Origin: Chloroflexota bacterium
GTDB taxonomy: Bacteria > Chloroflexota > Limnocylindria > Limnocylindrales > CSP1-4
DNA: 23,683 bases
Direction: 5' to 3'
Assembly (NCBI GenBank): GCA_013698385.1
Contig: JACCVB010000039.1
Coordinates: forward strand, 1 to 23,683
The notes under the pieces are model-generated. The model made no database searches, was not told the DNA's origin, and saw nothing but the letters and a program-made list of their open reading frames with translations. Position 1 is the first letter of the stretch. Each line of letters begins with the position of its first letter. Below are positions 14,506 to 21,549 of this stretch, in pieces. Both the position numbers and the translations under genes were made by a program.

Positions 14506-15531
14506 ATGGTCCGACCCGCGATCCAGGTCCTTCACATCGGGTCGGCAGCCCGAGATATCGCATCGGGAGACCGACGAGGCTGGCGCCTGGGCGGTGGGGT
14601 GACGTACGCCGCGCTCACGACCGCGAGGCTGGGCCTGCGGACGGCGGCCCTGGTCGGGGTGGACGCCGAGGCTGCATCGGCACGCGAGCTCGACCTGCTG
14701 AGCGACGCCGGCGTGGATCTCAGGCTCGCGGAACTGCCCGAAAGTCCGGTCTTCCACAACCTCGAGACGTCCGCCGGCCGGGTCCAGACCGTCGTTCGGA
14801 CGGGCGTCCCGCTAGAGCCGGTCGCGCTGCCCGCGTCGTGGACCGACGCGCCCGGCTGGTCCCTGGCGCCCGTGGCGGGCGAGATCGCCGACGACTGGCT
14901 CGCGTCCATCCCCGGGACCGCCATCGTCGCCGTCGGCTGGCAGGGCCTGCTCCGTCGGCTGGTGGCGGGGGAGCGGGTGGAGCGCACGCCCCCGACCGAA
15001 CTCGGACTGCTGCGTCGGGCCGACCTCGTCGGGGTCAGTCACCACGATGTGGACGCGACGACGCAGCTTTCGGAGCTGGCGCGGTTCCTGCATTCCGGTG
15101 CCCGGTTGCTGGTCACCCAGGGCGACCGTGGCGGCCTGCTCGTGACGACCGGTCCTCTCGCCGCGGATGACGTCCTCCGCTACCTGCCCACGCGGACCGA
15201 TGGCGAGGTCGACCCGACCGGCGCCGGCGATACCTTTCTCGCTGCCCTGCTGGCGGCCTCCATCGAGCCCGACCTCGTCGCGTCGGGCGATCCTGGGGAG
15301 TACCCGGGCGGCGGGCTCGGCGACTCGCGGTCGGACCGTCTGGCCGCCGAGCTTCGGTTCGCGGCTGCGGCGGGCTCACTAGCAGTCGAGGGCGTCGGAC
15401 TGGCCGGCGTCCCGAGTCATGAGGCCGTCGTGGCCCGAGCCGCCCGGGAGTCCGTGCAGCGCGCCGTCCTGCCGAGTCTGGCGGTCCTCGTCGGCAGCAC
15501 GGATCGGGACGACGGGACACGGCGCGGCTGA
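14506..15531 (+). CDS. PfkB/ribokinase-family sugar kinase
   Basis: A 341-residue kinase. The N-terminal glycine-rich segment GWRLGGGVTYAALTTARLGL matches PfkB signature 1, and DPTGAGDTFLAALLA (from D236, catalytic base D242) matches signature 2. The middle contains LLRRADLVGVSHHDVD and RLLVTQGDRGGLLVTTG, as in the family. It phosphorylates a sugar, nucleoside or similar alcohol with ATP; the substrate is not evident. The ATG at 14506 is set by GGAGG four bases upstream (14497-14501) and the -10 box. A Gly/Asp-rich insertion near residues 260-285 follows the catalytic segment. It converges with the sugar-transport operon, ending three bases before the HAD gene, so a metabolic link is possible but not shown. 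Confidence 0.85.
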   Translation: MVRPAIQVLHIGSAARDIASGDRRGWRLGGGVTYAALTTARLGLRTAALVGVDAEAASARELDLLSDAGVDLRLAELPESPVFHNLETSAGRVQTVVRTGVPLEPVALPASWTDAPGWSLAPVAGEIADDWLASIPGTAIVAVGWQGLLRRLVAGERVERTPPTELGLLRRADLVGVSHHDVDATTQLSELARFLHSGARLLVTQGDRGGLLVTTGPLAADDVLRYLPTRTDGEVDPTGAGDTFLAALLAASIEPDLVASGDPGEYPGGGLGDSRSDRLAAELRFAAAAGSLAVEGVGLAGVPSHEAVVARAARESVQRAVLPSLAVLVGSTDRDDGTRRG

Positions 15532-15534
15532 CGG

Positions 15535-16212
15535 TCAGCTCGAGTTCGACCCGACCGCCTCCGGCGAAGCGATCATCACCGCGTCAGCCGATCGGCACGA
15601 GTTCGCGTTCAGGCCGTGAAGGACTCCGACGACCACCGCGCCGCGCGCCGAACCCAGTGCCAGGTAGGCATCGACGTCCTCGAACAGAAGCACCCGCCCC
15701 CGAGCGGATGCGAGCCACGTCGACAGCCGCTCTGTCTTCGACGGCACCTCCGGAGCCTGCCCGGAAACGGCGTCGAACAGTGGGGCGAGGCTCCAAGCGT
15801 CGAGATACGGTTCGATGACGTCCAGTCGGCCCGACGAGACGATGACTGACCTCGTGCCGGTCGCCCGCACGGCCGCGAGGGCGGGGCGCACGAACCAGTT
15901 CGGTCGCGCCTCGGTCAGGAGTGCGGGACGAAGGACCTCCGATCGTTCGCGGGCGGCCGCCTGACCGTCGGTAGCCAGGTCATACCGGGCATCGAGTCGA
16001 TCCCAGATCTCGGTTTCGGTGAGCCCGACGTAGCTCTCGAAGAAGTCCGCTCGGGGATGGGTGCCGCGGCGTGACAGCAACGTTTCATAGGACGCAGCCT
16101 GCCAGGGCTCACTGTCGCAGACGACGCCATCGAAGTCCCAGATGCAGAGTTCGAATGGTCCGCGACTCCGGATGAACGTGGACAGGTCGGCCGGTGTGCG
16201 CAGGCGCCTCAA
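15535..16212 (-). CDS. HAD-superfamily phosphatase/phosphomutase-like hydrolase
   Basis: A 225-residue HAD hydrolase with a C1-type cap. The nucleophile motif is WDFDGVVCDSE (D26, D28), motif II is SVIVSSGR, the lysine motif is PSKTERL, and motif IV is LLFEDVDAYL. The cap helix ADFFESYVGLTETEIWDRL resembles beta-phosphoglucomutase and sugar-phosphatase members. It probably removes or moves a phosphate on a sugar phosphate. The start is a TTG (16212) that overlaps the upstream gene's stop as TTGA. No ATG or GTG lies before the nucleophile motif, so translational coupling is the simplest reading. It is the last gene of the sugar operon. Confidence 0.83.
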   Translation of the reverse strand: MRRLRTPADLSTFIRSRGPFELCIWDFDGVVCDSEPWQAASYETLLSRRGTHPRADFFESYVGLTETEIWDRLDARYDLATDGQAAARERSEVLRPALLTEARPNWFVRPALAAVRATGTRSVIVSSGRLDVIEPYLDAWSLAPLFDAVSGQAPEVPSKTERLSTWLASARGRVLLFEDVDAYLALGSARGAVVVGVLHGLNANSCRSADAVMIASPEAVGSNSS

Positions 16213-17255
16213 CGCTCGTGTCCGACGCCCGCCGCGAGTTCGTCCACCTTGACCGGCCGCTGGGTGCCCATCGACCCCTGGGCCGCTAGCGCCAGCGCGA
16301 AGGCGGCGATGGCGTCCTGCCCCGTGGGCGATGGGTCGGAGTCCGTGGCCACAGCCCGGACGAACGCTGCGACCGCTCCGACGTAGCCTTCGGCGAAGCG
16401 CCCGACGAAGTCGGTGCCGATGTCTGATCGTCGGGATGCGCCGGCCAGTGTCTCGACGCCCGTCACCCGCTGGGCCGCCGCTCCGATGCGGACGGTGGAC
16501 CGGGAACCCATGACCTCGAGGGAGGCCTCGTAGCCGTAGCCCGAGGCGCGGCTGTTGTCGATCACGCCCAGCGCGCCGTTCGCGAACCGCAGCACCACGA
16601 CGGCGTTGTCGACATCGCCCGCGACCTCGGCGATGGCTGGATCAGACAGGGCGGCCCCCGTCGCATAGACCTCCGACACCTCGCCCACCAGCCAGCGCGC
16701 GACATCGAAGTCGTGCAGGGTCACGTCGGCGAAGATGCCGCCGCAGCTCTGGAGGTACTGGAGGCTCGGAGCCTGCATGTCCCGACAGGTCGCCCGGAAG
16801 AAGCGGATGTCCCCCACGCTGCCATCGTCGATCCGGTCCCTGACAGTCCGGAAGTCCGGATCGAAGCGGCGATGAAAGCCGACCTGGAGCTTGACGCCGG
16901 CCTCGCGCGCAGCCCTGACGGCCGAAGCTGCCAGGGCAGGATCCAGGGAGAGCGGCTTCTCGCAGAAGATGTGCTTGTGCGCCGCTGCGGCTCGCTCGAG
17001 CTGGTCGGCGTGGAGGGGGGTGGGTGAAGCCAGGAGGACCGCGTCGATGTCACCGTCTCCGAGAACCTCGTCGTAGCTGGTCGACCAGGGGACCTCGAAG
17101 CGTTCGCCGATCGTGCGCGCCAGCTCCCCGTTCGGGTCGACGACGACCGCCAGCTCGGCGTCAGGGATCCTTCGAGCCAGCGTTTCGGCGTGAAACGATC
17201 CGATCCGCCCGAGGCCGACCTGCGCGACTCGGACCTTTCGGGACGCCGGAGCCAT
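16209..17255 (-). CDS. Gfo/Idh/MocA-family oxidoreductase (copy nearest the HAD gene)
   Basis: A 348-residue NAD(P)-dependent dehydrogenase. It has the Rossmann motif QVGLGRIGSFHAETL, ASPTPLHADQLERA, the family motif FCEKPLSLDP with its lysine, GFHRRFDPDF, and the HDFDVARW catalytic segment. The sequence style is that of inositol 2-dehydrogenase (IolG) and related sugar dehydrogenases. Substrate choice cannot be fixed from the sequence. The ATG at 17255 has GAGG five bases upstream; a GTG at 17261 lies inside that ribosome site and is rejected. It follows the binding-protein gene after 83 bases that hold a strong hairpin. It shares its general layout with the dehydrogenase at the head of the operon. 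Confidence 0.88.
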   Translation of the reverse strand: MAPASRKVRVAQVGLGRIGSFHAETLARRIPDAELAVVVDPNGELARTIGERFEVPWSTSYDEVLGDGDIDAVLLASPTPLHADQLERAAAAHKHIFCEKPLSLDPALAASAVRAAREAGVKLQVGFHRRFDPDFRTVRDRIDDGSVGDIRFFRATCRDMQAPSLQYLQSCGGIFADVTLHDFDVARWLVGEVSEVYATGAALSDPAIAEVAGDVDNAVVVLRFANGALGVIDNSRASGYGYEASLEVMGSRSTVRIGAAAQRVTGVETLAGASRRSDIGTDFVGRFAEGYVGAVAAFVRAVATDSDPSPTGQDAIAAFALALAAQGSMGTQRPVKVDELAAGVGHER

Positions 17256-17291
17256 GGGCACCTCACTTCACAGCCTGTGCCTGTCGTGTGG

Positions 17292-17323
17292 GAGCCACCG
17301 GGCCGTTACGGCGCCGGCGGCTC
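17292..17323 (-). other. Strong intercistronic hairpin between the binding-protein and dehydrogenase genes
   Basis: The minus-strand RNA can form a stem of about 14 pairs with one bulge and a TAA loop. The outer arm is GAGCCGCCGG and the return arm CCGGTGGCTC, with an inner GCCG-TAA-CGGC. One pair is a G-U wobble on the minus strand but an A-C mismatch on the plus strand, which favours a role in this operon's transcript. No U-tract follows, so stabilisation of the upstream binding-protein mRNA or partial attenuation is more likely than full termination. Confidence 0.55.
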
Positions 17324-17338
17324 CGAGGGGTCGGCGCG

Positions 17339-18352
17339 CTACTTGTAGTTCGCCGCGTTGTCCTTGGTGACGAGTTCCGTTCCGGTATCGATGACTTCCG
17401 GGATCGTCTCGCCGTTGATCAGTTTGATCAGGTTCTCCACGCCGAACTTGCCCATGTTGACGGGCGCCTGGGCAACGGTCGCATTCATGTCGCCCGCAAG
17501 GACCGCGGTCGCAGCGTCGGGGTTCGCATCGAAGCCGACGACCACGATCTTGCCGGTCAGGCCGGCATTCTTGATGGCTTCGACGGCGCCGAGGGCCATG
17601 TTGTCATTGCTGCCGAAGACGCCCTTCAGGTCGGGATTCTTGGTCAGGATGTCCTCCATCGCCGCCTGGCCCTTGGCCTTGTCCCACTCAGCCGGGACTT
17701 CCGCGACGAGGTTGAGCCCGCACTTGGTGATGGCGGCCTTGGACCCGGTCGCCCGAGCCTGACCCGTGCTCTGCGTGATGATTCCCTGGAGGATCGCCAC
17801 CTTGCCACCTTTCTCGACGTTGTCGCACAGATACTGACCGGCGAGCCCTGCGCCGACCTCGTTGTTCGTGCCGATGAAGGTGACGCCCTTGTTCTCACCC
17901 TTTGTGTCGATGAACACGACCTTGGTGCCCGCGTCGAGCGCCTGCTGCACGATGGGCGAGAGCGCGGCCGGGTCGGTCGGGGCCAGCGCGATGCCGTCCA
18001 GACCCTGGCTGATCGCGTCCTCGATCTGGGCGATCTGGGCCGGCACATCCGATTCAGCCGGCGGAGCGAGGACCGTGACCTCGACGCCGGAGGACGTGCC
18101 CGCCTCCTTCGCGCCTTTCTCCACCGCAGCCCAGAATGGGTTGCCGCCGCCCGGACCCTTCATGTCAACGAGGATCTTCAGGGCAGCGCCGCTGGCGGCC
18201 GTCGAGGCCGCGGGTGCCGCTGAGGCCGCTGAGGCCGCACCAGCCGCCGAAGCCGACGCGGCGGCCGGTGAGGACGAGGCACCACCTGGCGAACAGGCCG
18301 CGATCGCGATGACCAACGCGGCCATCAGGCCAGACATTCGTGTTCCGTTCAT
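17339..18352 (-). CDS. Sugar ABC transporter substrate-binding lipoprotein (RbsB-like)
   Basis: A 337-residue periplasmic-binding-protein-family lipoprotein. The signal peptide begins MNGTRMSGLMAALVIAIAAC, with a lipobox IAAC and lipid-anchored C20. A long Ala/Ser-rich linker (residues about 21-52) follows; its DNA includes two tandem GCTGAGGCC units (18219-18236). The mature domain has FWAAVEKGAKEAG, DAISQGLDGIALAPTDP, VVFIDTKGENKGVTFIGTNN and VFGSNDNMALGAVEAI, as in ribose/cyclitol-type receptors (Peripla_BP_4). It captures a sugar-like ligand outside the membrane for the adjacent permease. The start is fixed by a near-perfect ribosome site. It is preceded by a 166-base gap that may hold its own promoter, and followed by a stabilising hairpin. 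Confidence 0.92.
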   Translation of the reverse strand: MNGTRMSGLMAALVIAIAACSPGGASSSPAAASASAAGAASAASAAPAASTAASGAALKILVDMKGPGGGNPFWAAVEKGAKEAGTSSGVEVTVLAPPAESDVPAQIAQIEDAISQGLDGIALAPTDPAALSPIVQQALDAGTKVVFIDTKGENKGVTFIGTNNEVGAGLAGQYLCDNVEKGGKVAILQGIITQSTGQARATGSKAAITKCGLNLVAEVPAEWDKAKGQAAMEDILTKNPDLKGVFGSNDNMALGAVEAIKNAGLTGKIVVVGFDANPDAATAVLAGDMNATVAQAPVNMGKFGVENLIKLINGETIPEVIDTGTELVTKDNAANYK

Positions 18353-18356
18353 CACT

Positions 18357-18363
18357 CCTCCTT
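18357..18363 (-). promoter_or_regulatory. Strong ribosome-binding site of the binding-protein gene
   Basis: AAGGAGG on the minus strand lies four bases before the ATG at 18352. It is the best Shine-Dalgarno sequence in the window and fits the high expression usual for solute-binding proteins. It also rules out the longer upstream reading. Confidence 0.75.
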
Positions 18364-18452
18364 CAAGTATCCGGGCCGACCGCGTCGTCGCGCGCTCATC
18401 GGGGATCCGGGCAGCGTGCCCCCTCGAGGGCCAGTCCATGCCGACAAGTTCC

Positions 18453-18482
18453 GTGATACGCCACCTCCTCAAGTACGTCCAA
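18453..18482 (-). promoter_or_regulatory. Possible internal promoter before the binding-protein gene
   Basis: In the 166-base gap between permease and binding protein, TTGGAC and TATCAC stand 18 bases apart on the minus strand, about 100 bases before the start. Each matches the consensus at four of six positions. This is a weak call; the gap shows nothing else distinctive apart from the ribosome site. Confidence 0.25.
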
Positions 18483-18518
18483 GAGTCCCATTCGCCGGTA
18501 CGACCCGCGATGGGACGT

Positions 18519-19544
18519 TCAGCTTGCACTCCCGATCCGTCGCCGCAGGACGTCGAACGCCACCACGGCGATGATCACGACCCCGATGAGGATCTGTTGC
18601 CAGAATACCTGCACGTTGGAGAGGTTCAGCAGGTTGCGCATCATGCCGATCACAAGCACGCCGGCGAACACGCCAAGGACGGTGCCCCGACCGCCGAAGA
18701 AGCTCGCGCCGCCGATGATCACGGCGGAGATCGCGTCGAGTTCGGCCCCGATCCCTGCGTTGGGGAAGCCCGAGTTGGTGCGTCCTGCCAGCAGCAACCC
18801 GGAGAACCCCGCAAGCAGGCCGCACAGGGCGTAGACGAGAACGAGGGTGCGGTCGACATTCACGCCGGTCACTCGGGCGGCTTGCGGGTTCCCCCCGATC
18901 GCGTAGACATGCCGGCCCGTCCGCGTGTGCTGCAGGAAGACCCAGACGGCCAGGTAACTCAGGATCACGACGCCCACGCTGACCGGGACCTGGAGACCGC
19001 CGACCGAGACGTTGCCGGCACCCAGCCAGCGCACCTCCGCCGGAAGCCCGCTGATGGGAACGCCACCCGAGATGAGGTTGGTCAAGCCGCGGGCGATGTT
19101 GAGCATGCCCAGAGTCATGATGAACGGGTGTGGCATGTGGAGCCACGTCAGCCCCACGCCGTTGATAACCCCGACGGCTGCCCCGACCAGGAATGGCGTA
19201 AGGATCAGGAGGGGCCAGGGAACCCCGGCAACCGACAGGACGGCCGTCGACATCATGGCCAGGGCGAGCGTCGATCCGACCGACAGATCGATACCGGCCG
19301 TCACGATGACGATGAACTGCCCGAGCGCAAGGAGGGCCAGGAAGGCGGTCTGTCGGAAGATGTTGGCGATGTTGTTCGTGGTCAGGAACACGTCGGGCTG
19401 CGCCACGTACGACAGTGTTCCCATGATCAGCACGATGCCCAGGGCGCCGAAACGGTCGATGAAGGTCGTCAGGCGGGCCAGCCTGGACCGCTCGACGTCC
19501 GGGGCGTCCGACGCCGCCTCGAGCGGGGAAGTCACGCCCATCAT
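18519..19544 (-). CDS. Sugar ABC transporter permease (RbsC-like)
   Basis: A 341-residue integral membrane protein of the branched-chain/ribose permease group. It has about eight to ten hydrophobic segments and typical motifs: TNNIANIFRQTAFLALLALG, VIVTAGIDLSVGSTLALA, FIMTLGMLNIARGL, HVYAIGGNPQAARVTGV (the coupling-helix region) and AVIIGGASFFGGRGTVLG. It forms the membrane channel of the importer, usually as a homodimer. The ATG at 19544 overlaps the ATPase stop as ATGA, so the two are translationally coupled. The N-terminal ~30 residues are cytosolic and charged. Confidence 0.92.
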   Translation of the reverse strand: MMGVTSPLEAASDAPDVERSRLARLTTFIDRFGALGIVLIMGTLSYVAQPDVFLTTNNIANIFRQTAFLALLALGQFIVIVTAGIDLSVGSTLALAMMSTAVLSVAGVPWPLLILTPFLVGAAVGVINGVGLTWLHMPHPFIMTLGMLNIARGLTNLISGGVPISGLPAEVRWLGAGNVSVGGLQVPVSVGVVILSYLAVWVFLQHTRTGRHVYAIGGNPQAARVTGVNVDRTLVLVYALCGLLAGFSGLLLAGRTNSGFPNAGIGAELDAISAVIIGGASFFGGRGTVLGVFAGVLVIGMMRNLLNLSNVQVFWQQILIGVVIIAVVAFDVLRRRIGSAS

Positions 19545-20341
19545 CGGGCCTCATCCGTCCGGTCTGGGCGGTCGGGCACGCCGTGTCCGCCCTTGTTGCC
19601 CATGATCCAACCGATGACTTCGTTGCGATCAACGTCGGCGAGGCGCGCTTCTGCCAGATTGCGCCCGTGGAACAGGGCCATCACCCGATCACACACATAA
19701 AAGATGTCATCCAGGCGGTGGCTGATGAGGATCACGCTGATCCCGTGGGTCTTCAGGTCCTTGATGAGATCGAGGACTTTCCGTACCTCCCTCACCGCGA
19801 GAGCCGCGGTGGGCTCGTCCATGATGACGACCCGACCATCGAATGCCGTCGCGCGCGCGATGGCGACCGCCTGGCGCTGACCGCCGGAAAGTTGCTCCAC
19901 CAGCTGGCCGACGCTCTTGACGTGGATGTTCAAGTTGTCGAGGTGCTGTTTGGCGAGGGCTAGGTTGGCGCGGTGATCGACCAGCCGGACCGGCCCAAGC
20001 TGGCGGGTTCGCTCGCGCCCCAGGAAGATGTTCTCATCGATCCGGAGATTGCCGGCAAGGGCCAGGTCCTGGTAGACCATCTCGATCCCCACTCGCTGCG
20101 CGTCGCGGGGGCTCGCGAAACGGACCTCCTCACCGTTGATGAGCAGCTGGCCCTCCGTCGGTGGATGGACCCCGGATAGGATCTTCATCAAGGTGGTCTT
20201 GCCAGCTCCGTTGTCACCGACCACGCCAAGGACCTCGCCCGGGTCGACCCTGAGGTCGACGCCGCTGAGGGCCACCACATGGCCGAAGGACTTCGAGAGC
20301 CCGCGCGCCACGATGGCTGGCGTCACGGACGTCTGGACCAT
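19541..20341 (-). CDS. Sugar ABC transporter ATP-binding protein, single nucleotide-binding domain
   Basis: A 266-residue ABC ATPase with Walker A GDNGAGKTTLMK, Q-loop MVYQDLALAGNL, signature LSGGQRQAVAIARA, Walker B VVIMDEPTAAL and switch His in LISHRLDD. Ribose-type systems usually use a fused double-domain ATPase of about 500 residues; this one has a single domain, as in FrcA-type fructose systems, and would work as a homodimer. The ATG at 20341 has GGAG about eight bases upstream and matches the family start; an upstream extension to 20485 overlaps the preceding dehydrogenase and is rejected. The gene starts 41 bases after that dehydrogenase. Confidence 0.92.
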   Translation of the reverse strand: MVQTSVTPAIVARGLSKSFGHVVALSGVDLRVDPGEVLGVVGDNGAGKTTLMKILSGVHPPTEGQLLINGEEVRFASPRDAQRVGIEMVYQDLALAGNLRIDENIFLGRERTRQLGPVRLVDHRANLALAKQHLDNLNIHVKSVGQLVEQLSGGQRQAVAIARATAFDGRVVIMDEPTAALAVREVRKVLDLIKDLKTHGISVILISHRLDDIFYVCDRVMALFHGRNLAEARLADVDRNEVIGWIMGNKGGHGVPDRPDRTDEAR

Positions 20342-20382
20342 GGTTCGCTCCTCGTTCGTCGGACCCGGACCTGCGATCGTCG

Positions 20383-21381
20383 TCACCCTTCGATCTCGGC
20401 CAGGCGGACAGCGCGATGTTCCAAGAGCGACCTCGTCGCGGCCTCCGCGACCCGAAGCGCCTGGACTCCGTCGGGGGCCGTGCATTCGCTTGAGGCGTCG
20501 CCCGCGGCGACTCGCACGAACGCCGCAAGTTCGGCGGCATAGGCGGGTTCGAACCGGACCAGGAAGTCTGGCCAGGCGGGACCGGCCTGCGGCGCGACGC
20601 CCGGGTCCAGCGAGCGGATGGGCGTCCTTGGTCCGAGCCCGATGGCGATGCTGTCACGCGAGCCGAGGATCTCCGCACGAACGTCGTACCCAAGCGGGTC
20701 ATGGCGGGCGACGGTCAGCACGGCGAGGGTGCCGTCCATGGTTCGCAGCGTGGCAACGGCGGTGTCCACGTCGCCGTACTTCGCGAAGACCGGGAATCCT
20801 CGCACCCTCCCGTCTGCGTAGACCTCCTCCACTTCGCTGCCGGTGAGCCAGCGGAGCATGTCGAAGTCGTGGACCGAAAAGTCGCGGAAGATCCCACCTG
20901 AATGCGGGATGTAGGCCTCCGGGGGAGGTGCCTGGTCGTGGCCGGCCAGGCGAATCACGTAGATGGTCCCAAGTTCGCCACCCTGGATCAAGCGCCGGGC
21001 CTCGCGGTACGCGGGATCGAAGCGCCGCTGGAAGCCGAGCTGGAACGGCACGGCGCTGGCTTCGATCTCCTCGCAGATCACGAGGGAGTCCGCCAGGCTG
21101 ACCGCCAGGGGCTTCTCGCAGAAGGTCGGCAATCGATATCTGAGGGCGGCGCGGATGAGGTCGGCATGGGTATCGGTCGATGTCGCGATGACCACGGCAT
21201 CCGCCTGGCCGAGCGCCGCGTCGAGATCCGTCACGGACTGTGCCCCGGACTCGGCCGCCACAGACCCTGCACGCTCGGGGATCAGGTCGGCGATGACGAG
21301 TTCGTCCACGCCGGGCGTCGTGCTCAGGAGCCGCGCATGGAGCCGGCCGATCCTTCCAGCTCCCAGGAGCGCGATCTTCAC
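20383..21381 (-). CDS. Gfo/Idh/MocA-family oxidoreductase heading the sugar operon
   Basis: A 332-residue dehydrogenase beginning MKIALLGAGRIGRLHARLL, with the Rossmann GxGxxG at the very start. It continues with ATSTDTHADLI, FCEKPLAVSLADS (family lysine), GFQRRFDPAYREARRLI, and VHDFDMLRW in the active site. It resembles myo- or scyllo-inositol dehydrogenases and is clearly related to, but different from, the second copy downstream. The start is a GTG, with no good ribosome site. A CATGAT hexamer ends six bases before it, so a leaderless transcript is possible in addition to the long-leader promoter farther upstream. It opens the six-gene operon. Confidence 0.88.
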   Translation of the reverse strand: MKIALLGAGRIGRLHARLLSTTPGVDELVIADLIPERAGSVAAESGAQSVTDLDAALGQADAVVIATSTDTHADLIRAALRYRLPTFCEKPLAVSLADSLVICEEIEASAVPFQLGFQRRFDPAYREARRLIQGGELGTIYVIRLAGHDQAPPPEAYIPHSGGIFRDFSVHDFDMLRWLTGSEVEEVYADGRVRGFPVFAKYGDVDTAVATLRTMDGTLAVLTVARHDPLGYDVRAEILGSRDSIAIGLGPRTPIRSLDPGVAPQAGPAWPDFLVRFEPAYAAELAAFVRVAAGDASSECTAPDGVQALRVAEAATRSLLEHRAVRLAEIEG

Positions 21382-21394
21382 GTCTGGATCATGT

Positions 21395-21409
21395 GAAACG
21401 ATGCGTTCG
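21395..21409. promoter_or_regulatory. Candidate operator, copy 1 (GAAACG-3-CGTTCG)
   Basis: GAAACG and CGTTCG arms stand three bases apart, just upstream of the possible CATGAT -10 box of the first dehydrogenase. The same two arms recur about 90 bases away. The arms are roughly inverted, as in LacI-family operators, but not a perfect dyad. Confidence 0.35.
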
Positions 21410-21435
21410 TGGACGTGCGGAGGTCAGGCTGCGGG

Positions 21436-21451
21436 CAGCCGATGTCGGCTG
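21436..21451. promoter_or_regulatory. Inverted repeat CAGCCGA-2-TCGGCTG in the operon leader
   Basis: Seven-base arms match perfectly around a two-base centre, between the two GAAACG/CGTTCG sites. It could be a protein-binding dyad or, in RNA, a short hairpin with a CAGCC/GGCTG stem. Confidence 0.4.
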
Positions 21452-21486
21452 GTTTCGGCGACGACTCGTGGTTGACGCCGGGCAGC

Positions 21487-21500
21487 GAAACGTCCGTTCG
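21487..21500. promoter_or_regulatory. Candidate operator, copy 2 (GAAACG-2-CGTTCG)
   Basis: The second copy of the motif lies about 15-28 bases downstream of the predicted transcription start near 21515. A repressor bound there would block early elongation. It is flanked by C and G, extending the left arm to CGAAACG. Confidence 0.4.
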
Positions 21501-21521
21501 GAATCCCTGAGCACGGACGGT

Positions 21522-21549
21522 ACGATACCAGCCGGCGGGAGCCGGTCAA
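21522..21549 (-). promoter_or_regulatory. Promoter of the sugar operon (TTGACC, 16 bp, TATCGT)
   Basis: On the minus strand, TTGACC (21549-21544; five of six consensus matches) is followed by a 16-base spacer and TATCGT (21527-21522). The -35 box contains the TGA stop codon of the mrfB-like gene. The predicted start near 21515 gives a leader of about 134 bases. The spacer contains a small CCGGC/GCCGG hairpin that could serve as the end of the upstream transcript. Confidence 0.55.

Noticed and set aside
17259..17261. GTG start for the second Gfo/Idh gene
   Set aside because: The GTG is part of the GAGGTG ribosome site serving the ATG at 17255.
17862..19700. A 612-codon open frame on the plus strand across the sugar-transport genes
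   Set aside because: It is antisense to the binding protein, permease and ATPase, and its translation is His/Asp/Arg-rich with no recognisable fold.
20342..20485. N-terminal extension of the ABC ATPase into the upstream dehydrogenase
   Set aside because: The added residues overlap the dehydrogenase coding region, while the ATG at 20341 has a ribosome site and matches the family start.
21532..21546. Intrinsic terminator after the exonuclease gene
   Set aside because: The CCGGC/GCCGG hairpin has only five or six pairs, no U-tract, and lies in the spacer of the next promoter. It is mentioned only in the promoter entry.
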